Positions 34,752 through 46,627 are shown, counted from the stretch's first letter. The stretch: DNA of 64,000 nucleotides from Stenotrophomonas maltophilia (GCA_009912235.1 WNDS01000002.1:744001-808000); one strand, 5' to 3'. Numbers and translations: made by a program. The notes: generated by a model not told the origin, from the sequence alone.

Positions 34752-37400
34752 TTACAGGCGGGGGATTACCCACTCGACCACGGCGGCCAGCGCGGTAGCA
34801 AGGGCGGGCCCGTCCTCGCCACCACCCTGGGCGAGGTCCGGGCGTCCGCCGCCCTTGCCCCCGATCTGACTGGCGACATGGGACAACAGTTCCCCGGCCT
34901 TGACCCGGCCCGTTGCGCTGCCGTTCACGCCCGCCACCAGGGCGGCCTTGCCGTCCTGGGTACCGGCCAGCAGGATCACCGCATCGCCCAGCTGCTGCTT
35001 CAGGCGGTCCATGGCGTCACGCAGGGCCTTGGCGTCGAAGCCTTCCAGGCGTGCGGCCAGCACCTTCACGCCGGCCACGTCCACGGCCTGGCCGGACAGG
35101 TCGGCAGTGGCACCGGCGGCCACCTTGGCCTTCACCGACTCCAGCTCGCGCTCCAGCTGCTTCTGCCGCAGGCCCAGCGCGCGGATCTTCTCCACCACGT
35201 CGGCGGCGCTGCCGCCCAGCAGTTCGGCCGCTTCGGCCAGGCGGGCCTCTTCGGCGTCCACATGGTCCAGTGCGCCCTGGCCGGTAACGGCCTCGATGCG
35301 GCGCACGCCGGCCGAGACACCGCCTTCGGAGGTGATCTTGAACAGGCCGATGTCGCCGGTGCGGCCGACGTGGGTACCGCCACACAGTTCGGTGGAGTAG
35401 TCACCCATCTTCAGCACGCGCACGTTCTCGCCGTACTTCTCGCCGAACAGGGCCATGGCACCGAAGTCCAGCGCTTCCTGCATGCCCATGTTGTGCACTT
35501 CGGCGGCGTTGTTGGCGCGGACCTGTTCGTTCACCTTGCGCTCGATCACGGCCAGTTCGGCGGCGGTGATCGGCTGGAAGTGCGAGAAGTCGAAGCGCAG
35601 GCGGTCCGGTGCCACCAGCGAGCCCTTCTGCTGCACGTGGGTGCCCAGCACTTCGCGCAGGGCGGCATGCAGCAGGTGGGTGGCCGAGTGGTTGAGGATG
35701 GTCGCGCCACGGCGCTGGCCATCGACCTGGCCGGACAGCACATCGCCCACTTTCAGGCTGCCCTCGGCGAGGGTGCCGACATGGCCATGGAACTGGCCGG
35801 CGAACTTCTGGGTGTCCTGCACCGCCAGGCGCACGCCGCTGGCGGACAGCACGCCGGTATCACCGACTTGGCCGCCGGATTCGGCGTAGAACGGAGTGCG
35901 GTCGGTGATCACGATCACCGCATCGCCAGCGTTGGCCGAGCCCGCCGGGCGACCGTCCTTCAGCACCGCCAGCACGCGCAGGCCGTCGGCCTGCAGGCTG
36001 TCGTAGCCCAGGAACACGGTCGGGGTCAGGGTGGCCACCAGCTCGGCCGGCAGGGTCACGCCGCCACCGAACTTGCCGGCCGCGCGCGCGGTTTCACGCT
36101 GGTTGTCCATCGCGGCATTGAAGCCGTCGATGTCCACGGTCAGGTCGCGCTCGCGGGCGATGTCCTGGGTGAGGTCCAGCGGGAAGCCATAGGTGTCGTA
36201 CAGACGGAACGCGTCCACGCCCGGGATGACGCCGTTGCTGACCTTGGCCGCCACGTCGTCGAAGATCTTCATGCCCGAATCCAGCGTTTCGGCGAAACGC
36301 TCTTCCTCGGCCTGCAGGGCGCGCACCACGGTGTCGGCCTGCGCCGGCAGTTCCGGGTAGGCCTCGCCCATCAGCTCGACCAGGGTCGGCACCAGCTTGC
36401 TGAAGAACGGCTGGCGCACGCCCAGCATCCAGCCGTGGCGCAGTGCACGGCGGATGATACGGCGCAACACGTAGCCGCGGCCTTCGTTGGACGGCAGCAC
36501 GCCGTCCACGATCAGGAACGAGCAGGCACGGATGTGGTCGGCGATCACGCGCAGCGACTTGTTTTCCAGATCGCCCATGCCGGTCAGTTCGCTGGCCTTG
36601 CGGATCAGCGCCTGGAACAGGTCGATTTCGTAGTTGGTGTGCACGTGCTGCAGGATCGCCGCCAGGCGCTCCAGGCCCATGCCGGTGTCCACGCACGGGG
36701 CCGGCAGCGGCACCAGCGTGCCGTCGGTCTGGCGGTCGAATTGCATGAACACCAGGTTCCAGATCTCGATGAAGCGGTCGCCGTCTTCATCCGGGGAACC
36801 CGGGGGGCCGCCGGCGATGTGGTCGCCGTGGTCATAGAAAATCTCGGTGCACGGGCCGCACGGGCCGGTGTCGGCCATCTGCCAGAAGTTGTCCGATGCG
36901 TACGGCCCGCCCTTGTTGTCGCCGATGCGCACGATGCGCTTTTCCGGAATGCCGACCATGTCGCGCCACAGCGCGTAGGCCTCGTCGTCGGTCTGGTAGA
37001 CGGTCACCAGCAGGCGCTCGGCCGGCAGCTTCCAGGCCTGGGTCAGCAGCTCCCAGGCCCAGGCAATGGCGTCCTTCTTGAAGTAATCGCCGAAGGACCA
37101 GTTGCCCAGCATTTCGAAGAAGGTGTGGTGGCGGGCGGTGTAGCCCACCTGGTCCAGGTCGTTGTGCTTGCCGCCGGCACGCAGGCAGCGCTGGACGTCG
37201 GCCGCGCGCACGTAGCTGCGCTTTTCCGCGCCCAGGAACACGTCCTTGAACTGCACCATGCCGGAGTTGGTGAACAGCAGGGTCGGGTCGTTGCCCGGCA
37301 CCAGCGGCGCCGACGGCACGATGGTGTGGCCTTTGCCCTTGAAGAACTCAAGGAAATCGCTGCGGATCTGGGAAGTGCTGAATTTGGCGGATGCGTTCAT
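34752..37400 (-). CDS. alaS: Alanyl-tRNA synthetase
   Basis: An 882-residue enzyme that charges tRNA-Ala. Class II core motifs: [18 protein letters not shown] and [11 protein letters not shown]. The editing domain has zinc ligands HSATHLLH and C-x-x-x-H in [13 protein letters not shown]. The C-terminal C-Ala domain ends with [15 protein letters not shown]. The start at [20 protein letters not shown] is standard. A (CG)5 tract inside it (36081-36090) is intact in frame. Confidence 0.97.
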   Translation of the reverse strand: MNASAKFSTSQIRSDFLEFFKGKGHTIVPSAPLVPGNDPTLLFTNSGMVQFKDVFLGAEKRSYVRAADVQRCLRAGGKHNDLDQVGYTARHHTFFEMLGNWSFGDYFKKDAIAWAWELLTQAWKLPAERLLVTVYQTDDEAYALWRDMVGIPEKRIVRIGDNKGGPYASDNFWQMADTGPCGPCTEIFYDHGDHIAGGPPGSPDEDGDRFIEIWNLVFMQFDRQTDGTLVPLPAPCVDTGMGLERLAAILQHVHTNYEIDLFQALIRKASELTGMGDLENKSLRVIADHIRACSFLIVDGVLPSNEGRGYVLRRIIRRALRHGWMLGVRQPFFSKLVPTLVELMGEAYPELPAQADTVVRALQAEEERFAETLDSGMKIFDDVAAKVSNGVIPGVDAFRLYDTYGFPLDLTQDIARERDLTVDIDGFNAAMDNQRETARAAGKFGGGVTLPAELVATLTPTVFLGYDSLQADGLRVLAVLKDGRPAGSANAGDAVIVITDRTPFYAESGGQVGDTGVLSASGVRLAVQDTQKFAGQFHGHVGTLAEGSLKVGDVLSGQVDGQRRGATILNHSATHLLHAALREVLGTHVQQKGSLVAPDRLRFDFSHFQPITAAELAVIERKVNEQVRANNAAEVHNMGMQEALDFGAMALFGEKYGENVRVLKMGDYSTELCGGTHVGRTGDIGLFKITSEGGVSAGVRRIEAVTGQGALDHVDAEEARLAEAAELLGGSAADVVEKIRALGLRQKQLERELESVKAKVAAGATADLSGQAVDVAGVKVLAARLEGFDAKALRDAMDRLKQQLGDAVILLAGTQDGKAALVAGVNGSATGRVKAGELLSHVASQIGGKGGGRPDLAQGGGEDGPALATALAAVVEWVIPRL

Positions 37401-37508
37401 GGGGCTGGCAGTGTGCGGGCCGGCAGCCCCGCCGCCACGGCCGCCTGGCCGCGGCCGGAAATCGGACCGCCGAAACTCCAAAGAGTAGCAGGCCCGGCGC
37501 CCCAGTCC

Positions 37509-38000
37509 TCAGTCGTCCGGATCGTAGCGGGTTGCGCGGCGGATGCACTCGCCGTCGAAGCCCCGCCGGGCCAGCAGATCGGCGGCCTTGCGGCGCTGTG
37601 GCAGCTCCTGCGGGCCGGCCTCGCCGAAGCGGCGGCGGACCAGATCGCGGGCGTTTTCCTGCCAGTCGCCCTCGTAGGTGTCCATGGCGGCGGCGATCGC
37701 GGCGCTGTCCAGGCCATGGGTGCCCAGCTCGGCCCGGATATGGATGGGCCCGTAGCCCGTGTTGGCACGCATGCGCACCAGGTTCTCGGCAAAACGGGTG
37801 TCGTCCTGCCAGCCGGCCTCGGTCAGCGTGTCCACTGCCGCGCGTGCTGCCTCGTCCTCGATTCCCCGGGCAGTCAGCTTGCGGGCCAGTTCCTTGCGTG
37901 AATGCTCACGGCGGACCAGCAGGCCCAGCGCACGCTGCACGGGCGTCTGCTCGCGGGGCCGGCGCTTGCGGCCGGAGGGGGCGTCGTCGGCATCGGACAT
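37509..38000 (-). CDS. recX: Regulatory protein RecX
   Basis: A 163-residue helical protein that binds and modulates the RecA filament. Three-helix repeats are visible ([48 protein letters not shown]). It follows recA by about 110 bases, the usual position. The Arg-rich N-terminus is typical of xanthomonads. Confidence 0.92.
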   Translation of the reverse strand: MSDADDAPSGRKRRPREQTPVQRALGLLVRREHSRKELARKLTARGIEDEAARAAVDTLTEAGWQDDTRFAENLVRMRANTGYGPIHIRAELGTHGLDSAAIAAAMDTYEGDWQENARDLVRRRFGEAGPQELPQRRKAADLLARRGFDGECIRRATRYDPDD

Positions 38001-38110
38001 CGGTTACTCCAGGGGTGGCGCCATCCTTGGCACCCTGCCCATCCGTGGGCGGTTCGAACCTGCGGGACTGGACGGCGTCACTGACGGCGCCCCCTGCCCC
38101 ACAGCAAGCC

Positions 38111-39148
<1,038 letters not shown>

Positions 39149-39353
39149 CGAATTGGTCCTTGCAGAGGTCACGTCGTTGGGGGTGCTGTCTTTGGTGGTT
39201 TTCTTTCCCATGGGGTCACTTTAAGGGAGGCGTATCGCACAGGCTGAGATTCTGCCCGGCGTCTGGATGGAAATTATCGGACATCCGTACCAACCTCAGT
39301 GCAACCAGAGAATCGCCACAAAAGACCGCGGGAAAAGCCGGGGGGAGGAACGG

Positions 39354-39989
39354 TCAGCGGTTGGGCCGCAGCAGGCCGCAGTACAGACCTTCGATCGAGA
39401 AGTCCTGGTCGGGCAGCACGTCGATCGGCTTGTAGTCGGGGTTGCGCGGCAGCAGGCGGATCCGGTCCTTGGCGATCTTCAGCAGCTTGACCGTGATCTC
39501 GTCATCGATGCGCGCCACCACGATCTGGCCCGAATGGGCGTCGCGGGTGCGGTGCACGCCGATCAGGTCACCGTCGAAGATGCCTTCGTCGATCATCGAA
39601 TCGCCCTGCACCTTCAGCAGGTAGTGCGGCGCCGGCGAGAAGAACACCCGGTCCAGCACCACGAAATCGTCCGAGCCGATATCGGCGCCGATCGGCAGGC
39701 CGGCCGCGACCCGGCCCAGCACCGGCAGGCGCAGCACGCTGTCGGACAGGTCCGGCTCGGCCACCTTTTCCAGCGCCGGCGCCTGCACCAGGCGGATGCC
39801 ACGGGCCTGGCCGGGAATGCGACGGATCGAACCGGCCTGCTCCAGGGCCTCCAGGTGGTACTGCGCGGCACGGACGCCCTTGAAGCCGAAGGCACGGGCG
39901 ATTTCCGTCTGCGACGGCGGTGCGCCGTCGGTCTCGATACGCTCGGCGATCAACTGCAGGATCGCCTGCTGGGTGTCGGTCAGGTCCAT
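39354..39989 (-). CDS. lexA: SOS repressor LexA
   Basis: A 211-residue protein. The N-terminal winged helix is QTEIARAFGFKGVRAAQYHL. The cleavage site Ala-Gly lies in VAAGLPIG, the catalytic Ser in QGDSMIDEG and Lys in DDEITVKLLK. The start ATG lies only two bases after the operator, leaving no room for a ribosome site, so the mRNA may be leaderless. It heads lexA-recA-recX. Confidence 0.95.
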   Translation of the reverse strand: MDLTDTQQAILQLIAERIETDGAPPSQTEIARAFGFKGVRAAQYHLEALEQAGSIRRIPGQARGIRLVQAPALEKVAEPDLSDSVLRLPVLGRVAAGLPIGADIGSDDFVVLDRVFFSPAPHYLLKVQGDSMIDEGIFDGDLIGVHRTRDAHSGQIVVARIDDEITVKLLKIAKDRIRLLPRNPDYKPIDVLPDQDFSIEGLYCGLLRPNR

Positions 39990-39991
39990 GG

Positions 39992-40010
39992 TTAGTAGTA
40001 TTACTACTAA
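39992..40010. promoter_or_regulatory. LexA operator
   Basis: TTAGTAGTATTACTACTAA is a perfect 19-bp dyad of the Xanthomonadales LexA type, immediately upstream of the lexA start, for autoregulation. Confidence 0.92.
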
Positions 40011-40056
40011 TATCCGGGACTGCAAGTTCCGGGGGCGACAAGGGTCTTGGCAGCCG

Positions 40057-40080
40057 TCGCCGGGCATGGCCCGGCGCTAC
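40057..40080 (-). repeat. SMAG-type REP palindrome, GTAGCGCC variant
   Basis: On the reverse strand it reads GTAG then CGCCGGGC-CAT-GCCCGGCG. It lies between the lexA operator and the ubiB stop, a probable end point for ubiB transcripts. Confidence 0.8.
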
Positions 40081-40102
40081 CGGAATCGCTGCGGCAGGCA
40101 CA

Positions 40103-41781
40103 TTACGTGTGCTTGCCGCTTCTCCATATCGAAAACAGGATCCAGACCCCGCACAGGCCGGCGCCGACGAAGCCGCACACGCCCAACGCCAGCAGCCAGC
40201 GGCTGGAGATGCCGCCCACGCTGTGCATCACGATCGACGACCCGATGATCAGCGCGGCGGTCACCACGCCCATCACCAGCCGGTTGGCGGCCCGGTTGAC
40301 CTGGTCGCCGAAGCCCTGCAGCGCGGTGGTTTCCACTTTCAGCAGCAGGCGCCCGCGCCGCGCGACCTGCACCAGCCGGCGCAGGTCGCGCGGCAGGTCA
40401 CCGGCCAGGTCGATAATGCCCAGCAGACTGCGCCGGCCGCGCTTGAACAGCGCCTTCGGCGCGTAGCGCTGCATCACCACCCGTTCCAGGAACGGGCGCG
40501 CGGCACCGGCCATGTCGAAATCCGGGTCGAGCTGGCGGCCCATGCCTTCCAGGGTGAGGAAGGCCTTGATCATCAGCGCCAGGTCGGCCGGCAGGGTCAG
40601 GCTGTAATGACGCAGCAGCTGGGTGATGTCGGCCAGCATCAGGCCGATGCGCAGGTCCTTCAGCGGCACGCCGCGGTACTGGTCCACGAACTGGCTGATG
40701 TCCTGCTGCAGCCGGTTCTCGTCCACCTGCACGCCACCGGCCCAGTCCAGCAGGATGTCGGCCACCGCCTCCGGGTCCTGCTCCACCAGGCCGTGCAGCA
40801 GCTGCGCGACCTGGAAGCGGCGGGCTTCGGACGGGGCACCGACCATGCCGAAATCGATGACGCCGATCCGGCCATCGCGCAGGTAGAAGATGTTGCCCGG
40901 GTGCGGATCGGCGTGGAAGCTGCCGTCGTGCAACACCATCTTCAGCACGATGTCCGCGCCACGCCGCGCCAGCTCCACCCGGTCCAGCCCTGCTGCATCG
41001 ACGGCGGCCAGGTCGCGCCCGGGAATGCCGTCGACGAAGTCCTGCACGTTCAGGCTTTCGCAGGTCCACTGCCAGTGTACGCGCGGAATCAGGATGTCGT
41101 CGCGGCCCTCGAAGTTGCGTGCGATGCGCTCGGCGTTGCGGCATTCGGCAGCGAAATCCAGTTCGCGGCGCAGCGAGACGGTGAGCTGCTGGACCACCTC
41201 GGCCGGGCGGTAGCGGCGCAGGTCCGGCAGCCGGGCTTCGACGATCTCGGCCAGCCGCGCCAGCAGCCGCAGGTCGGCCTCGACCACGTCACGGATACCC
41301 AGACGGCGCACCTTCAGCACCACCTCGCGGCCATCAAACAGCCGCGCGCGGTGCGCCTGCGCCAGCGAAGCCGCCGCCATCGGGGTTTCATCCAGGAACG
41401 CGAACACCGCCTGCGGCGGGCCGCCCAGATCGCGTTCCAGCTGCTCGCGGATGGCCGCGTACGGCAGCGCCGGCACCGCGTTCTGCAGTTCGGACAGTTC
41501 GTCGATCCATTCCGGCGGCAGCAGGTCCACGCGCGTGGCCAGCACCTGGCCGAGCTTGACGAAGGTCGGCCCCAGTTCTTCCATTGCACGGCGCACGCGG
41601 GTGGGCGCGTTCATGCGCAGCATCTGCTGGCTGTCGTTCCAGTGCAGCAGCTTGCCGGCACGCTCCAGCACCGTGGCCAGGCCGATGCGCCGCACCACGT
41701 CACCGAAGCCATAGCGGATCAGGACCGCAGCGATTCCTGCAGCCGCCCCAGGTCACGGACGGTGCCCAGCGTTTCCCACAT
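40103..41781 (-). pseudogene. ubiB: UbiB/AarF-like kinase with an N-terminal frameshift
   Basis: The main frame (ELGPTFVKLGQVLATRVDLL with the K-x-G-Q motif, AAASLAQAHRARL, VLKVRRLG, HADPHPGNIFYL, GVIDFGMVG) is the atypical ABC1/UbiB kinase needed for ubiquinone synthesis, with two C-terminal membrane helices. The natural start is at 41781 (MWETLGTVRDLGRLQE). After RLQE the sequence reads GAATCG, and a missing A would give EIAAVLIRYGFGDVVRR joined to the main frame. So there is a -1 shift near 41733-41736. Initiation at the GTG at 41698 could still give a protein lacking about 28 residues. The repeat of shifts elsewhere makes a base-call error possible. Confidence 0.8.
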
Positions 41782-41816
41782 CGGCGATCACTCCGGTTGC
41801 CTACCCGGGCAGCATC

Positions 41817-42311
41817 TCACAGCTGGGAGTGGACGCCGTGCAGGGCGGCCGCGACGGTCTGGCGGCGGATGGCTTCACGGTCACCGTCGAACTGGAACAG
41901 CTCTGCGCGCGCGTAACCGCCGCGGCGCTTCCAGCCGATCCACACGCTGCCCACCGGCTTGTCGGCACTGCCACCGCCGGGGCCGGCGATGCCGGTCACC
42001 GCCACGGCCATGCCGGCACCGGAATTGACCAGCGCACCGGAGACCATTTCCAGCACGGTCTCGCGGCTGACCGCGCCATGCTGCTCCAGCGTCTGCGCGC
42101 GCACGCCAAGCAGGCGCTGCTTGGCCTCGTAGCTGTAGACCACCATGCCGCAATCGAAGAACGCCGAGGAACCGGCGATATCGGTCATGGCCTTGGCGAT
42201 CCAGCCGCCGCTGCAGCTTTCGGCGGTGACCAGCAGTAGGCCGGCCTGTTGCAGGCGCTGCCCAAGCGCAACGGCCTGGGCGTTCAGATCAGTGTCGGAA
42301 GGAAAGGACAT
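41817..42311 (-). CDS. pncC: Nicotinamide-nucleotide amidase, CinA-like
   Basis: About 165 residues, the stand-alone CinA C-terminal domain that deamidates NMN to nicotinic acid mononucleotide in pyridine-nucleotide recycling. Motifs: TAESCSGGWIAKAMTDIAGS and VAVTGIAGPGGGSADKPVG. The ATG at 42311 is preferred over the adjacent GTG. It often accompanies lexA/recA in gammaproteobacteria. Confidence 0.9.
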   Translation of the reverse strand: MSFPSDTDLNAQAVALGQRLQQAGLLLVTAESCSGGWIAKAMTDIAGSSAFFDCGMVVYSYEAKQRLLGVRAQTLEQHGAVSRETVLEMVSGALVNSGAGMAVAVTGIAGPGGGSADKPVGSVWIGWKRRGGYARAELFQFDGDREAIRRQTVAAALHGVHSQL

Positions 42312-42400
42312 CACGGCAACGGCAGGGGGGAACCTGCACGTTGTACCGCAGACGGCAGGTGCGTGTCAGGCCGGCCACACGATGGCGGCCGGCCCTGCCC

Positions 42401-43711
42401 TCACCACTCCGGCAGCTTTTCCGGCAGCAGCGCACGGATCGGGGCACCGTCGGCGCCGGCCGCCAGTTTCTCGGCCTCGGCGATCGGCAGCTCCACCTGC
42501 AGCCGCCAGCCGTCTTCATCGGCGTCTTCGCTGCGCACCACTTCCAGCTGGTGCAGGCGCGCACGCAGGCGCCCGGCGCTGGGCGGCAGGCGCAGCTCGC
42601 CGCTGACATGCTGCAGGCCCAGGCGGCGGCCCAGCACGCCCTGCAGCAGATCCAGGCCACGGCCATCGCGGACGGAGATCCACACCCGCTCGCGCCGCGA
42701 CTCGTCCGGCACGCCGTCCTGCGCATCGTGGCGCACGTCGGCCCCCTCGATGCGGTCGATCTTGTTGAACACCAGCAGCTGCGGCAGGTCGCCAGCACCG
42801 ACCGCGGTCAACACTTCATCCACCTGCGCGATGCGTTCTTCGCGGTGCGGATCGGCGGCATCGACGATATGCAGCAGGAAATCGGCCTCGCGTGCCTCGG
42901 ACAGGGTGGAGCGGAACGCGGCCACCAGGTCGTGTGGCAGGTCGCGGACAAAGCCCACGGTATCGGCCAGCACCACGTTGCCTCCGGGCACGGCGATGCG
43001 CCGCACGGTCGGGTCCAGCGTGGCGAACAGCTGGTCGGCCGCATAGGCTTCGGCACCGGTCAGCGCGTTGAACAGCGTGGACTTGCCGGCATTGGTATAG
43101 CCGACCAGGGCCACGCGCGGCTGCTCGCTGCGCACGCGCGCACGGCGCATATGGGTGCGCTGCACCTCGACCTTTTCCAGCCGCTTCTGCAGCTGCTCCA
43201 CCCGCTTCTGCAGCAGGCGGCGGTCGATTTCCAGCTGGGTTTCACCCGGGCCGCGCAGGCCGATGGAACCGCCGCGCTGGCGCTCCAGGTGGGTCCAGCC
43301 GCGGACCAGCCGCGTGGCCATGTGGCGCAGCTGCGCCAGTTCCACCTGCAGCTTGCCTTCGTGGCTGTGCGCACGCTGGGCGAAGATGTCCAGGATCAGG
43401 CCGGTACGGTCGATCACCCGGCGCTCCAGGAACCGCTCCAGGTTGCGTTCCTGGCCCGGGCTGAGCGCGTGGTTGACCAGCACCAGGTCGGCGCCGGTGG
43501 CATCGGCGGCCGCCTTGATCTCGTCCAGCTTGCCGCTGCCGATCAGCGTGGACGGATTTGGGCGGTCGATGCGCGCGGTGATGGTTGCGGCGATGCTGGC
43601 CCCTGCCGAGCGGGCCAGGTCGCCGAATTCCTCCAGCACATCCTCTTCCAGCCGGCCAGCATGCGGCTGGATCAACAGGGCGTGTTCGCCCTTTTTCGAA
43701 CGGTCAAACAC
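42401..43711 (-). CDS. hflX: Ribosome-associated GTPase HflX
   Basis: A 436-residue GTPase that splits stalled or stressed ribosomes. The HflX N-domain has the GSGKLDEI motif. The G domain has G1 GYTNAGKST, G3 DTVGFVRDLP and G4 NKID. It lies directly before... in transcript order after hfq, as in the hfq-hflX operon of gammaproteobacteria. Confidence 0.95.
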   Translation of the reverse strand: MFDRSKKGEHALLIQPHAGRLEEDVLEEFGDLARSAGASIAATITARIDRPNPSTLIGSGKLDEIKAAADATGADLVLVNHALSPGQERNLERFLERRVIDRTGLILDIFAQRAHSHEGKLQVELAQLRHMATRLVRGWTHLERQRGGSIGLRGPGETQLEIDRRLLQKRVEQLQKRLEKVEVQRTHMRRARVRSEQPRVALVGYTNAGKSTLFNALTGAEAYAADQLFATLDPTVRRIAVPGGNVVLADTVGFVRDLPHDLVAAFRSTLSEAREADFLLHIVDAADPHREERIAQVDEVLTAVGAGDLPQLLVFNKIDRIEGADVRHDAQDGVPDESRRERVWISVRDGRGLDLLQGVLGRRLGLQHVSGELRLPPSAGRLRARLHQLEVVRSEDADEDGWRLQVELPIAEAEKLAAGADGAPIRALLPEKLPEW

Positions 43712-43728
43712 GGACCGCTCCTGACGAC

Positions 43729-44001
43729 TTACTCGATTTCATCACCCACCTGGTCACCTTCACTGGACTGCACATAGCCGCCGCCCGGGACAACCTTCAC
43801 GTTGCGCGCCGGTACCACGGTGGAAATGGCGTGCTTGTACACCATCTGGCTGACGGTGTTACGCAGCAGCACCACGAACTGGTCGAACGATTCGATCGTG
43901 CCCTGCAGCTTGATGCCGTTCACCAGGTACACCGAAACCGGCACGCGTTCGCGCCGCAGTGCGTTGAGGAAAGGATCCTGCAGGGATTGTCCCTTGGACA
44001 T
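43729..44001 (-). CDS. hfq: RNA chaperone Hfq
   Basis: A 90-residue Sm-like protein: Sm1 [38 protein letters not shown] and Sm2 [14 protein letters not shown]. It forms a hexamer pairing small RNAs with mRNAs. Between miaA and hflX, the conserved order. Confidence 0.97.
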   Translation of the reverse strand: MSKGQSLQDPFLNALRRERVPVSVYLVNGIKLQGTIESFDQFVVLLRNTVSQMVYKHAISTVVPARNVKVVPGGGYVQSSEGDQVGDEIE

Positions 44002-44096
44002 TGCACACTCCTGTTTATTGTTCTTATTGGTCTTCGGCGGTGGCCGCGCATCCCCTGCCGGCCGCCGACCCCTGATGGTACACGGCTGGCCGTCAT

Positions 44097-45050
44097 TCAG
44101 CGTGCGACGAAGGCCGACACCGCCGCTGCAAGACGCGCCTGTTCAAGATGGGGATCGAACCAGCGCGCATCAAGCTCGCCGCGCAGCCAGGTCAGCTGGC
44201 GCTTGGCCAGTTGGCGGGTGGCGAAGATGCCCTTGTCGCGGAAGGTGGCCGCATCGCCCTGCCCGTCCAGGTATTCCCAGGCCTGGCGGTAGCCGACCGC
44301 GCGCACCGCCGGCAGGTCCAGCGGCGCCGGCACGGCGGCCATCGGCGGCAGCGCCCGCAATGCCTTCACCTCGTCCAGGAAGCCCTGGGCCAGCATCTGG
44401 TCGAAGCGGGTTTCGATGCGCTGGTGCAGCACCGAACGCTCGCGCGGGGCCAGCACCAGCTTCAGCGTGCGCAGCGGCAGTGGCGCCACGCCGGGCCGGC
44501 GCTGCCATTCGCTGATCGGCGTACCGGTCAGGCGATGGACTTCCAGCGCCCGCTGGATGCGCTGCGGGTCGGTGGCGTGGATGCGCGCGGCGGCGGCCGG
44601 ATCGACCGTGGCCAGTTCGGCATGCAGCGCCGCCCAGCCCCGCTCGGCGGCTTCGGCCGCGAGCAGGGCCCGGGTGGCCGGGTCAGCCTCGGGCATCGGC
44701 GACAGCCCCTGCAGCAGGGCACGGAAGTACAGGCCGGTGCCCCCGGCCAGGATCGGCAGCTTGCCGCGGGCCACGATGTCGGCCGCCACCTGCGCCGCAT
44801 CGGCGGCGAACTCGGCCGCCGAATAGGTCTGCCAGGGGTCGCGCAGGTCCAGCAGGTGGTGCGGGGCCTGCGCGCGCTCAGCGGCGTCCGGCTTGGCCGA
44901 GCCGATGTCCAGGCCGCGGTAGACCAGCGCCGAATCGACGCTGACGATTTCCCCGTCCAGCTGCCGGGCCAGCGCGATCGCGGTGGCGGTCTTGCCGCTG
45001 GCGGTCGGGCCCATGACCGCGATCGCCAGCGGGCGCCGGTCAACGCCCAT
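44097..45050 (-). CDS. miaA: tRNA dimethylallyltransferase
   Basis: A 317-residue enzyme adding dimethylallyl to A37 of UNN-reading tRNAs. P-loop GPTASGKTA, substrate contacts [19 protein letters not shown], and [17 protein letters not shown]. Its ATG shares one base with the folP stop (TGATG), so it is translationally coupled. Confidence 0.96.
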   Translation of the reverse strand: MGVDRRPLAIAVMGPTASGKTATAIALARQLDGEIVSVDSALVYRGLDIGSAKPDAAERAQAPHHLLDLRDPWQTYSAAEFAADAAQVAADIVARGKLPILAGGTGLYFRALLQGLSPMPEADPATRALLAAEAAERGWAALHAELATVDPAAAARIHATDPQRIQRALEVHRLTGTPISEWQRRPGVAPLPLRTLKLVLAPRERSVLHQRIETRFDQMLAQGFLDEVKALRALPPMAAVPAPLDLPAVRAVGYRQAWEYLDGQGDAATFRDKGIFATRQLAKRQLTWLRGELDARWFDPHLEQARLAAAVSAFVAR

Positions 45051-45946
45051 CAGTCTTCGTCCGGCCAGCGGATGGCCGGGGCCGCGTCCACGCGCGTGGC
45101 CGGCACTGCGTCCACCGCCTGCCAGACCTTCAGCGCATCGACCGTGGCGGCCACGTCGTGCACGCGCACGATGCGCGCACCGCGCTGCACCGCGATCACA
45201 TGCGCGGCCGCCGAGGCCGCCGCCCGCTGCGCCGGATCGTCACGGCCGGTCAGCTCACCGAGGCTGCGTTTGCGCGACAACCCGGCCAGCATCGGCACGC
45301 CCAGCTCCAGGAAGCGCTCCGAGCGCGCCAGCAGGGTCATGTTGTGGCCGGTGTCCTTGCCGAAGCCGAAGCCGAGGTCGATCACCAGGTGCTTCCTGGC
45401 GATGCCGGCCAGTTCGGCAGCGAACAGCCGCTGCACCAGGAAGACATGCACCTCGGCCACGACGTCGTCGTAGTTCGGCGCGGCCTGCATCGTGCCCGGC
45501 TCGCCCTGCATGTGCATCAACACCACCGGCACGTTGGCCGCTGCCGCCGCCTCCAGCGCACCGGGCTGGCGCAGTGCGTGGATGTCATTGATCATCCCCG
45601 CCCCGGTCGCCACCGCTGCACGCATCACCTCCGGCTTGAAGGTGTCCACGCTGATCGGCACCTGGGTGAGTGCGGCCAGCTGCTCGATGACCGGCAGCAC
45701 GCGGCGCAGTTCTTCCTCCACCGGCACCGGCGCTGCGCCCGGGCGCGTGGATTCCCCGCCGATGTCGAGCAGGTCGGCGCCCTCTTCCACCAGCCGCAGA
45801 CCGTGGGCGACCGCGGCCTCGGTGGTGCCATGCGCGCCGCCGTTGGAGAACGAATCGGGGGTGACGTTGACGATGCCCATGACCCGGGCACGGTCCAGGC
45901 GCAGGACGCGGCCGGCGCAGTCGAGCTGGGGGGAGATATCGAACAT
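45050..45946 (-). CDS. folP: Dihydropteroate synthase
   Basis: A 298-residue folate enzyme, the sulfonamide target. Signatures: [25 protein letters not shown], and [12 protein letters not shown]. The start at [18 protein letters not shown] is preferred since AGGATCG precedes it; a six-residue-longer start at 45964 is possible. No sul-type change is visible, though resistance cannot be read directly. Confidence 0.95.
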   Translation of the reverse strand: MFDISPQLDCAGRVLRLDRARVMGIVNVTPDSFSNGGAHGTTEAAVAHGLRLVEEGADLLDIGGESTRPGAAPVPVEEELRRVLPVIEQLAALTQVPISVDTFKPEVMRAAVATGAGMINDIHALRQPGALEAAAAANVPVVLMHMQGEPGTMQAAPNYDDVVAEVHVFLVQRLFAAELAGIARKHLVIDLGFGFGKDTGHNMTLLARSERFLELGVPMLAGLSRKRSLGELTGRDDPAQRAAASAAAHVIAVQRGARIVRVHDVAATVDALKVWQAVDAVPATRVDAAPAIRWPDED

Positions 45947-45983
45947 GGGCGATCCTGTGGGCAACGGCGTCTAGTTTAGTGCG

Positions 45984-46370
45984 GCAGGGCGGCGCCCTGC
46001 ACCCGCCGAATCAACGGCAACAGCAACGGCAACGGCAACTTCAAAAGCTGGCTGTCCGTGGGATGGCGGGGTGTGAGCCGCATGGGCCCGAGGCATGCCT
46101 CGGGCGGGTTGGGCAGGACGCCCAACCCCGGTCTTGCCGTGTGCGCAGGACAGCGCACACGAGCAAGCGGCGACCAAGCCCCCATGGGTGAGGGCGCTTT
46201 GTTTACGAAGCACTGCTTCGCAAGCGCCCGAACGCCCAGCCGCCAGCGGCTGGGCCGGACCCCGGAAGGGGGTTCACGGCGTCCCCGCAAACCCACAGTG
46301 CCCCGCCATCCCACGGAATGCCGCTCTTGCCGTTGCTTTGGCTTGGAGCAGGTGCAGGGCGCAGCCCTGC
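45984..46370. repeat. Large nested-hairpin intergenic element
   Basis: About 390 bases between folP and a small membrane-protein gene, not convincingly coding. Outer hairpins GCAGGGC-GGC-GCCCTGC (45984-46000) and GCAGGGC-GCA-GCCCTGC (46354-46370) flank it. Then CCGTGGGATGGCGGGG (46056-46071) pairs perfectly over 16 bases with 46301-46316. Inside are several further hairpins: CCCGAGGC/GCCTCGGG near 46090, GTTGGGC/GCCCAAC near 46108, GTGTGCGC/GCGCACAC near 46140, GGGCGCTT/AAGCGCCC near 46192-46230 and CCCAGCCG/CGGCTGGG near 46235. This looks like a structured interspersed repeat or non-coding RNA; short frames through it are side effects. Confidence 0.6.
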
Positions 46371-46382
46371 CGAACCACCCCC

Positions 46383-46571
46383 TCAGCGCTGCCGGCGGCG
46401 CTTGTAGTCCACGTACAGGGTCTTGGCGATGCTCAGCACGATGCCCACGCCGATGCCGACCACGCAGCCCAGCAGCAGGTTGTCCTTGCCCAGGCCAACG
46501 CCCACGCCCACCACCGTGGCGATGATCATCTCGACAGTGTGGGAAATCGGTTCGGGCTTCGGGGCGGACAT
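46383..46571 (-). CDS. Small glycine-rich membrane protein
   Basis: A 62-residue product: MSAPKPEPISHTVEMIIATV followed by a Gly/Val-rich transmembrane stretch (VGVGVGLGKDNLLLGCVVGIGVGI) and a basic tail (YVDYKRRRQR). Glycine-zipper-like spacing suggests oligomerisation in the inner membrane. No family assigned. Between the structured element and ftsH. Confidence 0.6.
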   Translation of the reverse strand: MSAPKPEPISHTVEMIIATVVGVGVGLGKDNLLLGCVVGIGVGIVLSIAKTLYVDYKRRRQR

Positions 46572-46627
46572 GTGTACTCCAGCATCAGGTCGTCAGGGAA
46601 ACAGCGGGGCGGTATGCCCGAAAACAA

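Noticed and set aside
34878..37901. A forward open frame of over 1000 codons opposite alaS and recX
   Set aside because: It is the antisense shadow of highly GC-biased genes. The reverse strand encodes a clear alanyl-tRNA synthetase; the forward product is a Gly/His/Gln-rich string without domains.
39149..39353. A LexA box in front of recA
   Set aside because: I looked for TTAGTAGTA-type dyads on both strands and found none; only weak partial matches.
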